Shown here in pieces: positions 57,968 to 64,000 of a stretch of 64,000 bases of DNA (position 1 is its first letter; each line of letters begins with the position of its first letter). Both the position numbers and the translations under genes were made by a program. Source of the DNA: Meiothermus sp. QL-1 (GTDB lineage: Bacteria > Deinococcota > Deinococci > Deinococcales > Thermaceae); contig NZ_QQSV01000001.1 in NCBI RefSeq assembly GCF_003351145.1, positions 457,864-521,863 of the forward strand, read 5' to 3'. The notes beneath the pieces are model-generated. The model saw only the letters and a list, made by a program, of their open reading frames with translations, was not told the DNA's origin and ran no database searches.

Positions 57968-58914
57968 CCGGGGGGAGGGGCTTCCACCGCGGCCCGCACG
58001 AACTCGGTGCCCATCGCTTGCTCGGCCAGGGCCAGCGCCCCGCCCGCTTGGTAGACGCCGCTTTGCCCCTCGAAGTAGAGCTCGTAGAAGCGGCCGTTCA
58101 GCATGGGGTTGAGGCCGTAGCGCAGGTTCTCGCGCTGCAGGAGCTTCTTCGCCAGCCCCTCCCGCAGCCAGACCTCCCCCTCCACCTGGCGGGGGTCGTG
58201 GCTCCAGGGGCCTGTCCACCGGGCCGGGTTGGCTGAGGGCTGCACCAGAAGCCAGGCCCCCGCTGCGTCGGCCTGCTCGACCAGGTCGTCGTGGAAGGCG
58301 TCCAGGCAGATGAGGACGGCTACCCGGCCCAGCCGGGTCTGGACTACCTGCCGCCCGCCCGGGCCCCGATTTAGGAAGGCCCTTCGCTCGGCTGCGGTCA
58401 GGTGTACCTTGGGAATGCGCCCCAGGATGCTTCCTTCTGGCGAGAAGAAGAGCAGCAGGTTGTGGACCTGGCGGTGTTGGGGGTGAAGCCCCCGCCCAGG
58501 CTCTGAGTCCAGCAGCGGGCTGAAGAGGCTGCCCGCCACCAGGTAGGCCCGGCTCCTTCGCGCGGCCTCGGCGAAGACCTGCTGGTACAGGGGCCACACC
58601 TGGCGCGCGCGGAGGTGGTAGAAGGCCGCTGGCCCCAGTGCAGCGAACCTGAGGGCCCGCGGCCCTTGCTCTTTCAGAAGACGCAACGCGGCCTGCAGGC
58701 TGGTGGGGGCTTGCTGGACCGCTGGGGAGGTCTCCAGCCAAAAAAGAAGCGGCAGGGCAAAAAGCTCAGGGAAGGCCACCAGCCGGGGCTCGCCTTCGGG
58801 GAGGCCCTGGGTAGCCTTTTGGGTGAGCTCGAGCACATAAGCCCGGAAAGCTTCGGGCTGGGTGTAGACCTCGGGTTTTAGCTCGGCCTGCACGGCTACC
58901 AGGTGGACGCGCAT
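57964..58914 (-). CDS. Carbon-nitrogen hydrolase (nitrilase superfamily)
   Basis: A 316-residue hydrolase with the Glu-Lys-Cys triad of the nitrilase superfamily: AFPELFALP (near residue 50), RIPKVHLTAAE (near 167) and VLICLDAFHDDL (near 202). Substrates of the family include amides and carbamoyl compounds; no subfamily is clear, so function is open. Two ATGs are possible. The one at 58914 is preferred, since TAACCT at 58921-58926 is 6 nt upstream of it and the ATG at 58920 would lie before the transcription start. There is no signal peptide. Confidence 0.82.
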   Translation of the reverse strand: MRVHLVAVQAELKPEVYTQPEAFRAYVLELTQKATQGLPEGEPRLVAFPELFALPLLFWLETSPAVQQAPTSLQAALRLLKEQGPRALRFAALGPAAFYHLRARQVWPLYQQVFAEAARRSRAYLVAGSLFSPLLDSEPGRGLHPQHRQVHNLLLFFSPEGSILGRIPKVHLTAAERRAFLNRGPGGRQVVQTRLGRVAVLICLDAFHDDLVEQADAAGAWLLVQPSANPARWTGPWSHDPRQVEGEVWLREGLAKKLLQRENLRYGLNPMLNGRFYELYFEGQSGVYQAGGALALAEQAMGTEFVRAAVEAPPPG

Positions 58915-58968
58915 GCCCATAGGTTACCCCTGGTAAGCCAACTTGCTAAATTTGGGTCCCAAAAGCCC

Positions 58969-58974
58969 TAAACT
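58969..58974 (+). promoter_or_regulatory. -10 box (TAAACT) for the thioredoxin-like gene
   Basis: TAAACT is 7 nt from the ATG at 58982 and selects it over the in-frame start at 58943. Confidence 0.5.
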
Positions 58975-58981
58975 TAGGCCG

Positions 58982-59458
58982 ATGAGGGGTTGGCTTTGGT
59001 GGGTACCGCTGGCGCTGCTCCTGGGCTGGTTGCTGCTCCAACCCCGGGGCTCCCCAGGGGTGGAGACCCTTCCCTCCTTTACCCTCGAGGCCCGGGACGG
59101 CCGCCGGGTTAACCTGACCGATTACCTGGGCAAGCCGCTGGTGCTCAACGCCTGGGCCACCTGGTGCGGCCCCTGCCGGCGGGAGATGCCCCTTTTGCTG
59201 CGGGCGGCCCAGAGCCACCCCGACCACACCTTTGTTTTCCTCAACGTCAGCGATGGTCCGGTGGCGGTGGAGGCCTTCGAGGCGGAGCTGGGCTTGAAGA
59301 TTCCCAACCTGCTTTTCGACCCCCAGGCCCGCCTGAGCGAGCCGTTGCGGCTCCAGGGGTTGCCGGTGACACTTTTTTACGATGCCCAGGGCCGTCTCCT
59401 GAACCGACACCTGGGCGAGATTAGCGAGGCCGAGCTGATGCGGTGGCTACGGCCCTAG
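58982..59458 (+). CDS. Membrane-anchored TlpA/ResA-like thiol-disulfide oxidoreductase
   Basis: A 158-residue thioredoxin-fold protein exported by an N-terminal hydrophobic segment (RGWLWWVPLALLLGWLLLQP). The active site is NAWATWCGPCRREMP (near residue 60), typical of the TlpA/ResA group that reduces apocytochrome c or assembles cytochrome oxidase copper sites. The cis-proline segment is GLPVTLFYDAQG. It converges with fur, overlapping by 4 nt. The partner protein is not evident in the neighbourhood. Confidence 0.88.
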   Translation: MRGWLWWVPLALLLGWLLLQPRGSPGVETLPSFTLEARDGRRVNLTDYLGKPLVLNAWATWCGPCRREMPLLLRAAQSHPDHTFVFLNVSDGPVAVEAFEAELGLKIPNLLFDPQARLSEPLRLQGLPVTLFYDAQGRLLNRHLGEISEAELMRWLRP

Positions 59459-59823
59459 TGGCACTCGGTGCAGGCGCCGTAGAGCACAATCTCGTGTCGC
59501 TCAGCGCGGAATCCAGCGGGAACCATGTCGGAGAGGTCGCCCGGGCAGCCTTCCAGCTCGAAGACCTTGCCGCAGCGGGTGCAGCGAAAATGGTGGTGGT
59601 GTTTCTTACCCGCCAGCTCGTAGCGGGGCGGTTCTCCGGGCAGCTCGACCATGACCGCGCTGCCCTCGGCCAGGAGGCCCTTGAGGGTGCGGTAGACGGT
59701 GGCAATGCCCAGGCCCGGCACCTTGCGGCGGGCCGCCTCCAGGACCTCGGCGGGAGAGAGGGGACGGTTTAGTTCGGAGAGCACCTCCCGGATGGCCTGC
59801 CGTTGCCGGGTGGAGCGTTCCAT
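59455..59823 (-). CDS. fur: Fur-family metalloregulator
   Basis: The 122-residue protein has a winged helix (STRQRQAIREVLSELNRPLSPAEVLEAA, read in pieces, then GIATVYRTLKGLLAEG) and a dimerisation domain with the metal motif KKHHHHFRCTRCGKVFEL. A second cysteine pair, CTEC, closes the protein and completes a structural zinc site. A TATGCT box at 59831-59836 sits 7 nt before the ATG at 59823, so an upstream in-frame start is rejected. Fur, Zur and PerR cannot be separated with certainty, but the TGATAAT/ATTATCA operator upstream favours Fur. Confidence 0.88.
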   Translation of the reverse strand: MERSTRQRQAIREVLSELNRPLSPAEVLEAARRKVPGLGIATVYRTLKGLLAEGSAVMVELPGEPPRYELAGKKHHHHFRCTRCGKVFELEGCPGDLSDMVPAGFRAERHEIVLYGACTECH

Positions 59824-59830
59824 GCCTTTT

Positions 59831-59836
59831 AGCATA
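59831..59836 (-). promoter_or_regulatory. -10 box (TATGCT) for leaderless fur
   Basis: TATGCT is 7 nt from the fur ATG on the minus strand. Confidence 0.5.
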
Positions 59837-59858
59837 GCAAAGGCAGGCCCCGGCTAGA

Positions 59859-59874
59859 TGATAATAGATTATCA
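59859..59874 (-). promoter_or_regulatory. Fur-box-like operator upstream of fur
   Basis: TGATAAT and ATTATCA are separated by AG, making a perfect 16-bp inverted repeat. It differs from the classical 7-1-7 Fur box only by one extra spacer base. It lies at about the -35 position of the fur promoter and touches the 3' end of sufR, so it probably mediates autoregulation. Confidence 0.68.
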
Positions 59875-60486
59875 GGAACCACCAGGCTCGATACGGTAGC
59901 GGCAGCACCGGCCTCCCGCAGCGATGCGCTCCTCCCGCACCAGGGGCACCTGCAGGAGCTTCTGGTACATTTCCAGCTCGGCCTGGCAAAGCTCGGGGTG
60001 CTCGAGGGAGAGGGCCAGCTTGGGGCAGCGGGCCTGCACCAGGTACCAGGCTCCATTTTCGAAGTGGAACTGGGCCTGGTAACCACGCTGGGTGAGGAAT
60101 TCGGCCAGGCGGTAGATTTTCTGCTCCAGGCTCAGGCCATCCAGATGAGGGGCCAGCTCCTTCAGAAGCTTTTCGTTGCGCTGGACCAGCACCTCCAGCA
60201 CCATTCCGGCGCCGAAAAGCTCCTTGAGGTGGGCGAGCACCTCAGCGCACATGCGGGCGTAGGGGGCCTGCTCGTCCACCGCCTCGTAGACCTGTTTGGG
60301 GCGTCCTCGGCCCTCGGGCTTTTCCAGCCTGGAGCGAACCAGTCCCTCCCGCTCCAGGTCCTCCAGGTGTCGGTGGACCGCTACCTTGGAGATGCCGAGC
60401 GATTCGGCCAGTGAGCCTGCGCAGCTCGAGCGCACCCGTAAGGTCTCCAGAATGCGCAGTTTGGTTTCCCCCAACCCTAGCGCCAT
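59872..60486 (-). CDS. sufR: SufR-like Fe-S cluster-sensing regulator
   Basis: A 204-residue DeoR/ArsR-type winged-helix protein: TLRVRSSCAGSLAESLGISKVAVHRHLEDL (in adjoining pieces) is the DNA-binding domain. The C-terminal sensor domain has the SufR arrangement of cysteines: C154 (QARCPKLAL), C167 (HPELCQAE) and C194-C195 (GGRCCRYRI). In SufR these bind a [4Fe-4S] cluster, and the holo form represses suf genes. No suf operon is in the window. The ATG is 5 nt after the mrp stop, so mrp and sufR are co-transcribed. Confidence 0.83.
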   Translation of the reverse strand: MALGLGETKLRILETLRVRSSCAGSLAESLGISKVAVHRHLEDLEREGLVRSRLEKPEGRGRPKQVYEAVDEQAPYARMCAEVLAHLKELFGAGMVLEVLVQRNEKLLKELAPHLDGLSLEQKIYRLAEFLTQRGYQAQFHFENGAWYLVQARCPKLALSLEHPELCQAELEMYQKLLQVPLVREERIAAGGRCCRYRIEPGGS

Positions 60487-60491
60487 AAACC

Positions 60492-61541
60492 CTATGCCAT
60501 CGGCAGTAGAAGCTGGGCTTGCACGGAAAGACGCCCGGCCAGGTTGCGCGCTACCTGGCGGAAGGCCTCGGCCTCGGGAGCGGTGGGGTGGCTCACCACC
60601 ACGGGCACCCCGTTATCCCCTCCCTCCCGCACCGAAAGGGCTAGCGGGATCTCGCCCAAAAAGGCGGTCTTGTGCTGCTCGGCCATCCGGCGGCCCCCGC
60701 CCTGGCCGAAGATGTAGGTGCGCTGGCCGTTCTGCTCGAAGTAGGCCATGTTCTCAACGATGCCCAGCACCTCCACCTGGACCCGCCTGAACATGTCCAG
60801 CGCCCGCTCGGCGTCGATGCAGGCTACGGGCTGCGGGGTGGTGACGATAACCCCGCCGGAGAGCCGGGTAAGCTGGGACAGGGATAGCTGCACATCGCCG
60901 GTGCCTGGGGGGAGGTCGATGAGCAGGTAGTCGAGCTCGCCCCAGGCCACCTCCTGCAGGAACTGCCGCAGCGCCCCGTGCAGGATGGGCCCTCGCCAGA
61001 CCATGGCCTGGCCTGGGGGGGCGATGTTGGCCATGCTAACCAGCCTGATGCCGTAGCGGTCGAGGGGCAGCATGCGCTTTTGCTCGTCTACCCGGATGCG
61101 CTCGTTTTGCAGCCCCAGCATCTGGGCCTGGCTGGGCCCGTAGATGTCCGCGTCCAGCAGGCCTACCTGGGCCCCCTCCTGGGCTAGCGCCACAGCCAGA
61201 TTGGCCGCTACGGTGCTCTTGCCTACGCCCCCCTTGCCCGAGGCGATGGCCACAATGTGCTTGATGCCGGGGAGGGGCAGGTTGTGCGGTGCGCGCACCT
61301 GGGCGCCGAATTGCACCTCCACCTGCCTGGCCCCGAGCTGCTCCAGAGCACTGCGCACGTCCCCCTCAATCTTCTCCTTCAGGGGGCAGGCGGGGGTGGT
61401 TAGGTTTATCTTGACCGATACCTTTTCCTCCCTCACCTCCACCCGTTCCACCATGCCCAAGGAGATCAGGTCTTGGTTGAGCTCGGGGTCTTTTACAGTT
61501 TTCAACGCCTCGAGCACCGAGGCTTCAGATAGCTGGCTCAT
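60492..61541 (-). CDS. mrp: Mrp/ApbC-family Fe-S cluster carrier P-loop ATPase
   Basis: A 349-residue protein with an N-terminal MIP18/DUF59 domain (residues 5-85, KDPELNQDLISLGMV) and a ParA-like ATPase domain. The deviant Walker A is SGKGGVGKSTVAANLA (near residue 106), and switch I/II segments include DADIYGPSQ and IDLPPGTGDVQLSL. In most family members an Fe-S-binding CxxC follows GIVENM; here that segment is ENMAYFEQNGQ and lacks both cysteines. A TAATCT box (61551-61556) is 9 nt from the ATG. The family loads Fe-S clusters; this member may act differently. Confidence 0.9.
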   Translation of the reverse strand: MSQLSEASVLEALKTVKDPELNQDLISLGMVERVEVREEKVSVKINLTTPACPLKEKIEGDVRSALEQLGARQVEVQFGAQVRAPHNLPLPGIKHIVAIASGKGGVGKSTVAANLAVALAQEGAQVGLLDADIYGPSQAQMLGLQNERIRVDEQKRMLPLDRYGIRLVSMANIAPPGQAMVWRGPILHGALRQFLQEVAWGELDYLLIDLPPGTGDVQLSLSQLTRLSGGVIVTTPQPVACIDAERALDMFRRVQVEVLGIVENMAYFEQNGQRTYIFGQGGGRRMAEQHKTAFLGEIPLALSVREGGDNGVPVVVSHPTAPEAEAFRQVARNLAGRLSVQAQLLLPMA

Positions 61542-61682
61542 CCCGTCTTCAGATTATCCCCAGAAAAACCCATTTGAAGGGGAGGGGCATCACATTAGCG
61601 TGAATACGTCGCTCTCCTTGTCAATCCATCGGGTGGTGGATACGCCCAGCCCCTGGCGGATGGGTAACCAGGACCTGCTTTC
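61542..61682. other. Intergenic: mrp promoter and distal end of CRISPR array
   Basis: 141 nt between mrp and the first (degenerate) repeat. Apart from the TAATCT box of mrp I see no gene, hairpin or leader-like signal. Confidence 0.6.
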
Positions 61683-62770
61683 ACGACAATCCCCTTGCGG
61701 GGCTATTTGTTTGCAACTTACGTAGCGGGGGTTGGTCATGGCGATGTGCATGGCCAGGTTGCAATCCCCTTGCGGGGCTATTTGTTTGCAACACCCAGGG
61801 TGCGGGCCAGCCACTTGCGATCCTCTTCCGAGGTTGCAATCCCCTTGCGGGGCTATTTGTTTGCAACCAGAACGGCAGAATGGTATATGAGGGCACGGTA
61901 GACGGGTTGCAATCCCCTTGCGGGGCTATTTGTTTGCAACCGAGAAGCGAGAAGACCTCCCCTTCTGAGAAGGGGAAAAAGTTGCAATCCCCTTGCGGGG
62001 CTATTTGTTTGCAACAGCTATACCCAGGTACTGGAAGCTCTTCAGGAAGCCGTTTGTTGCAATCCCCTTGCGGGGCTATTTGTTTGCAACCTGGCTGGCA
62101 TTCTCTCCCGGCGCTAGGGCTCAGTGTCCGCGTTGCAATCCCCTTGCGGGGCTATTTGTTTGCAACCAATCGAAGCGTGGTGAGCCGGGAGCAGATAGAG
62201 GACGTGTTGCAATCCCCTTGCGGGGCTATTTGTTTGCAACGGGAGGAGAAAATGGTTAGGTACGTGGTCGTCCTACCAGAAAAGTTGCAATCCCCTTGCG
62301 GGGCTATTTGTTTGCAACTAAAGCTTACGAAGTATTAGAGCGCCTTAAAATGGCCGTTGTTGCAATCCCCTTGCGGGGCTATTTGTTTGCAACGCTTTCG
62401 GACAAGTTCGTCCAAAGCCTTGAGCGCATCGGCGGGTTGCAATCCCCTTGCGGGGCTATTTGTTTGCAACTCCGTGAACGGGTTCAGCCCGGGCGGAACG
62501 CTTTTGGGTTGCAATCCCCTTGCGGGGCTATTTGTTTGCAACGGAGGTGATGAGGATGGGACTGACGGAAAAGGCGCACGAGGGTTGCAATCCCCTTGCG
62601 GGGCTATTTGTTTGCAACAGTAAAACCGAGATAGAGCAGGCCCTGCGCGAGCACCATGGGGTTGCAATCCCCTTGCGGGGCTATTTGTTTGCAACCCGGC
62701 GTGGGGCCCATCATGCGCGAGGAGGAGTGGGGCGAGTTGCAATCCCCTTGCGGGGCTATTTGTTTGCAAC
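61683..62770 (-). CRISPR. CRISPR array, 15 repeats and 14 spacers
   Basis: The 35-nt repeat reads on the plus strand GTTGCAATCCCC...TTTGTTTGCAAC. Repeats start at 61683, 61758, 61833, 61906, 61981, 62056, 62132, 62206, 62284, 62359, 62436, 62508, 62584, 62661 and 62736. Spacers are 37-43 nt. Repeats 2-15 are identical by eye; the first has four substitutions in its first four bases and marks the old, leader-distal end. The array is therefore probably transcribed on the minus strand, giving crRNA handles ending ATTGCAAC, close to Thermus type III handles. No cas gene is in the window, so the array must rely on cas genes elsewhere. Confidence 0.97.
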
Positions 62771-62803
62771 AGCATACCCCGTTAAATGCCGTCCTGTACA
62801 GCA

Positions 62804-62821
62804 CCCCCAGAGGGGGGTTTT
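62804..62821 (+). terminator. Possible plus-strand terminator beside the CRISPR array
   Basis: CCCCC and GGGGG form a short stem with an AGA loop followed by GTTTTA. In plus orientation it could stop transcripts crossing the array antisense to crRNA. Confidence 0.45.
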
Positions 62822-62835
62822 ATGAGAGCTGCTGA

Positions 62836-62860
62836 TTATCCACAGGCAACCTGTGGATAA
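62836..62860. repeat. Inverted pair of consensus DnaA boxes
   Basis: TTATCCACAGG and CCTGTGGATAA flank CAA, a perfect 11-bp inverted repeat containing TTATCCACA on each strand. No dnaA, dnaN or AT-rich unwinding array is nearby, so it is unlikely to be oriC. Confidence 0.72.
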
Positions 62861-62865
62861 CTCCA

Positions 62866-62883
62866 AAAAAAGCGCGCTTTTTT
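62866..62883. repeat. 18-bp perfect palindrome
   Basis: AAAAAAGCGCGCTTTTTT is fully self-complementary, 5 nt after the DnaA-box pair. In either direction it resembles a bidirectional terminator stem without a loop. Similar sequences (GTCGCGCTTTT, AAAAAAGCGCTT) recur within the next 160 nt. Confidence 0.6.
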
Positions 62884-63249
62884 ACGATGGATGCTTACAA
62901 AGTCGCGCTTTTAGATTTTTCGCATTCGCATGTTGCGATAAGAATCGAAGAAACCTGTTTTCAAGGAACCTGCCGGATAACCCCGGCGACTACAGCATAG
63001 CACTTTGCGCAAAACATAATGGTTCACTCTAAAAAAGCGCTTCCATGGCCTTTGGAACGGCATCTTCGGGGCATTTTTCAGAAGAGCGCGTGCCTTTGCC
63101 ATCGCATTTTTGACCCATGAAAGCGGGGTAACGTTGGGCGTAACGGTTGTCTTCCGGAGCCACAAGGGTCGGGAGCCTTGCAGTTCCTTGAACCTCTTGG
63201 GTGCCCGGTGCTTGCTGGTCTTTAGAGAAAAGAGGGGGTGTGGGGGAGC

Positions 63250-63276
63250 TATAATCCCCCGGTTTTCAAACCGGGG
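63250..63276 (+). mobile_element. IS200/IS605 left-end hairpin with promoter
   Basis: CCCCGGTTT (63257-63265) and AAACCGGGG (63268-63276) form a 9-bp stem with a 2-nt loop just before tnpA, as in the left ends of this family. TATAAT at 63250-63255 overlaps it and may drive tnpA-tnpB. Confidence 0.68.
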
Positions 63277-63280
63277 ATAC

Positions 63281-63641
63281 ATGGACTCCTCCACGTGCTC
63301 CGAAGGAGCCCATAGCATGGTGGGCGGTCGTTTTGCGGTACCATGTGCATGTACCTGAAGAGCGTGGCGCGGTGCGGGAAAGGTTGATGCCGGTATTCCG
63401 GGAGACCTGCTCGATGAGGGACTGGACAGTTTTGGGCATGGAGGTCATGCCCGACCACGTGCATCTGTTCCTCTCCGTGCCGCCCAGGTGGGCCCCCTCG
63501 CGCATCCTGAGACGGCGGGGCAAGGGCGGCGGTCATTTGTGGACGCCCTCCTTCTACGTGGGCAGCGCTGGGAACATCTCAGCCCAGACCATCCAGCGCT
63601 ACATCGAGTCCCAGCGCAAATACCAGGACGACGATGCGTAA
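63281..63641 (+). pseudogene. Degenerate IS200/IS605 transposase TnpA (Y1 type)
   Basis: The HUH single-strand transposase is recognisable by VMPDHVHLFLSVPP (the HxH pair), LWTPSFYVGSAGNIS and the catalytic tyrosine region IQRYIESQ. It is damaged in two ways. The plausible ATG at 63281 (GAHSMVGGRF) is in a different frame from the rest (RYHVHVPEE onward), so a frameshift lies near 63320-63335. In addition, about 15-25 residues normally found between the PPRWAPSRIL and HLWTPSFYV segments are missing. It is shorter than the usual 130-150 residues. The stop overlaps the tnpB start by 8 nt. Confidence 0.78.
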
Positions 63642-64000
63642 AGCCTTCAAGTACCGCCTCTACCCCACCAAGCCCCAGGCCAAAGACCTGGAGCGCACCC
63701 TCGCGCTGTGCCGCCAGCTCTACAACGCGGCCCTGCAGGAGCGTAGAGAAGCCTGGAAGAAGGCCCGGAAGACGGTGGGCTTCCACGCGCAGAAGCGGTG
63801 GTTGCCCGAGATACGCACCGAGCTGCCGGAGTACAAAAGCATCCACTCCCAGGTGTTGCAGAACGTCATCGAGCGGGCAGACCGAGCTTTCCAGGGCTTC
63901 TTCCGCCGGGTCAGGGCAGGGGAGAAGCCCGGCTACCCCCGCTTCAAGGGGAAGGGCCGGTACGACTCGTTCACCTTCCCCCAGGCGGGCCAAACCGGGG
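63634..64000 (+). CDS. tnpB: TnpB RNA-guided nuclease of IS200/IS605 (partial)
   Basis: The frame begins MRKAFKYRLYPTKPQAKDLE, the usual OrfB/TnpB N terminus. It continues with ALCRQLYNAALQERREAW, SIHSQVLQNVIERADRAFQGFF and KPGYPRFKGKGRYDSFTFPQ. It is open for 122 codons to the window end; the RuvC and zinc-finger parts lie outside. TnpB is the ancestor-like relative of Cas12 and cuts DNA guided by an RNA from the element's right end, which is also outside the window. The ATG overlaps the tnpA stop (ATGCGTAA). Confidence 0.9.
   Translation, partial: MRKAFKYRLYPTKPQAKDLERTLALCRQLYNAALQERREAWKKARKTVGFHAQKRWLPEIRTELPEYKSIHSQVLQNVIERADRAFQGFFRRVRAGEKPGYPRFKGKGRYDSFTFPQAGQTG

Larger units (their letters stand above)
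62771..63249. other. Gene-free flank of the array (probable CRISPR leader side)
   Basis: About 480 nt, visibly AT-richer than the rest of the window. I find no credible gene in it; the frames at 62911-63318 and 63110-63358 have no recognisable features. It holds a hairpin with T run, an inverted DnaA-box pair, an 18-bp palindrome, and short hairpins such as GCCGG/CCGGC near 62970. On the minus strand TATGCT (62771-62776) directly abuts the last repeat and could be the array -10 box. Confidence 0.6.

Noticed and set aside
61880..62338. Open frames running through the CRISPR array on both strands
   Set aside because: They consist of translated repeats; the repeat happens to be stop-free in several frames.
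62836..62860. Chromosomal replication origin
   Set aside because: Only two DnaA boxes, no dnaA/dnaN/gidA neighbourhood and no unwinding element; reported as an inverted repeat instead.
62911..63358. Hypothetical proteins on both strands beside the array
   Set aside because: No ribosome binding site or promoter at proper distance, no family features, AT-rich noncoding composition; the plus-strand frame runs into the frameshifted tnpA.

Overview
The window is a dense, GC-rich bacterial chromosome segment. It most likely comes from the Deinococcota, family Thermaceae (Meiothermus- or Thermus-like). Three things support this: strong G/C third-position bias, a CRISPR repeat whose reverse complement ends in ATTGCAAC as in Thermus arrays, and many genes whose only visible promoter is a TANNNT -10 box 6-8 nt before the start codon, the leaderless layout known from Deinococcus. 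Genus assignment is inference. I find about 70 protein genes, two tRNAs, one 15-repeat CRISPR array and the start of an IS200/IS605 element; no rRNA or prophage is visible.

1-8.3 kb: rimO, a Trk potassium uptake set (trkA and two tandem trkH), then luxS-mtnN with a ModE-like regulator, and a secreted parvulin. 8.3-14.9 kb: a branched-chain amino acid operon, ilvB-ilvN-ilvC-leuA-cimA, preceded by a consensus promoter, an unlisted 23-codon leader peptide rich in Leu/Val/Ile, and a terminator: a classical attenuator. 14.9-18.2 kb, minus strand: an ABC ATPase, a small membrane protein, a nitroreductase, a type III polyketide synthase and an ICMT-like methyltransferase, a likely lipid or pyrone biosynthesis operon. 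18.2-23.6 kb: Crp-family regulator, comB, arginase, then a phosphohexomutase-like pseudoenzyme, a family 2 glycosyltransferase and a polysaccharide deacetylase.

23.6-45.8 kb is mostly housekeeping: pdxS, recJ, hisA, uvrD/pcrA, pilT, cysK, slyD, ubiE, phoB-phoR-phoU, tdk, a CoA-transferase, a quinone oxidoreductase, a kinase-less PASTA protein, glnA, a PQQ sugar dehydrogenase, moaB, a DUF3467 gene with two Roadblock genes, and infC, which uses ATC as start codon. 45.8-50 kb is an iron ABC transporter operon (fbpA-cbiM-like-fbpB-fbpC) with an unexpected CbiM-family gene. 50-61.5 kb holds surE, ychF, tRNA-His and tRNA-Leu under one promoter and terminator, tig-clpP-clpX, trmFO, a nitrilase-family hydrolase, a thioredoxin-like protein, and an iron/Fe-S locus (mrp-sufR, then fur with a Fur-box-like operator).

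61.7-62.8 kb is the CRISPR array, with no cas genes in view, probably transcribed on the minus strand. It is followed by an AT-richer, gene-free flank with an inverted pair of consensus DnaA boxes and an 18-bp palindrome. The window ends in an IS200/IS605 element with a broken tnpA and an apparently open tnpB running off the edge.
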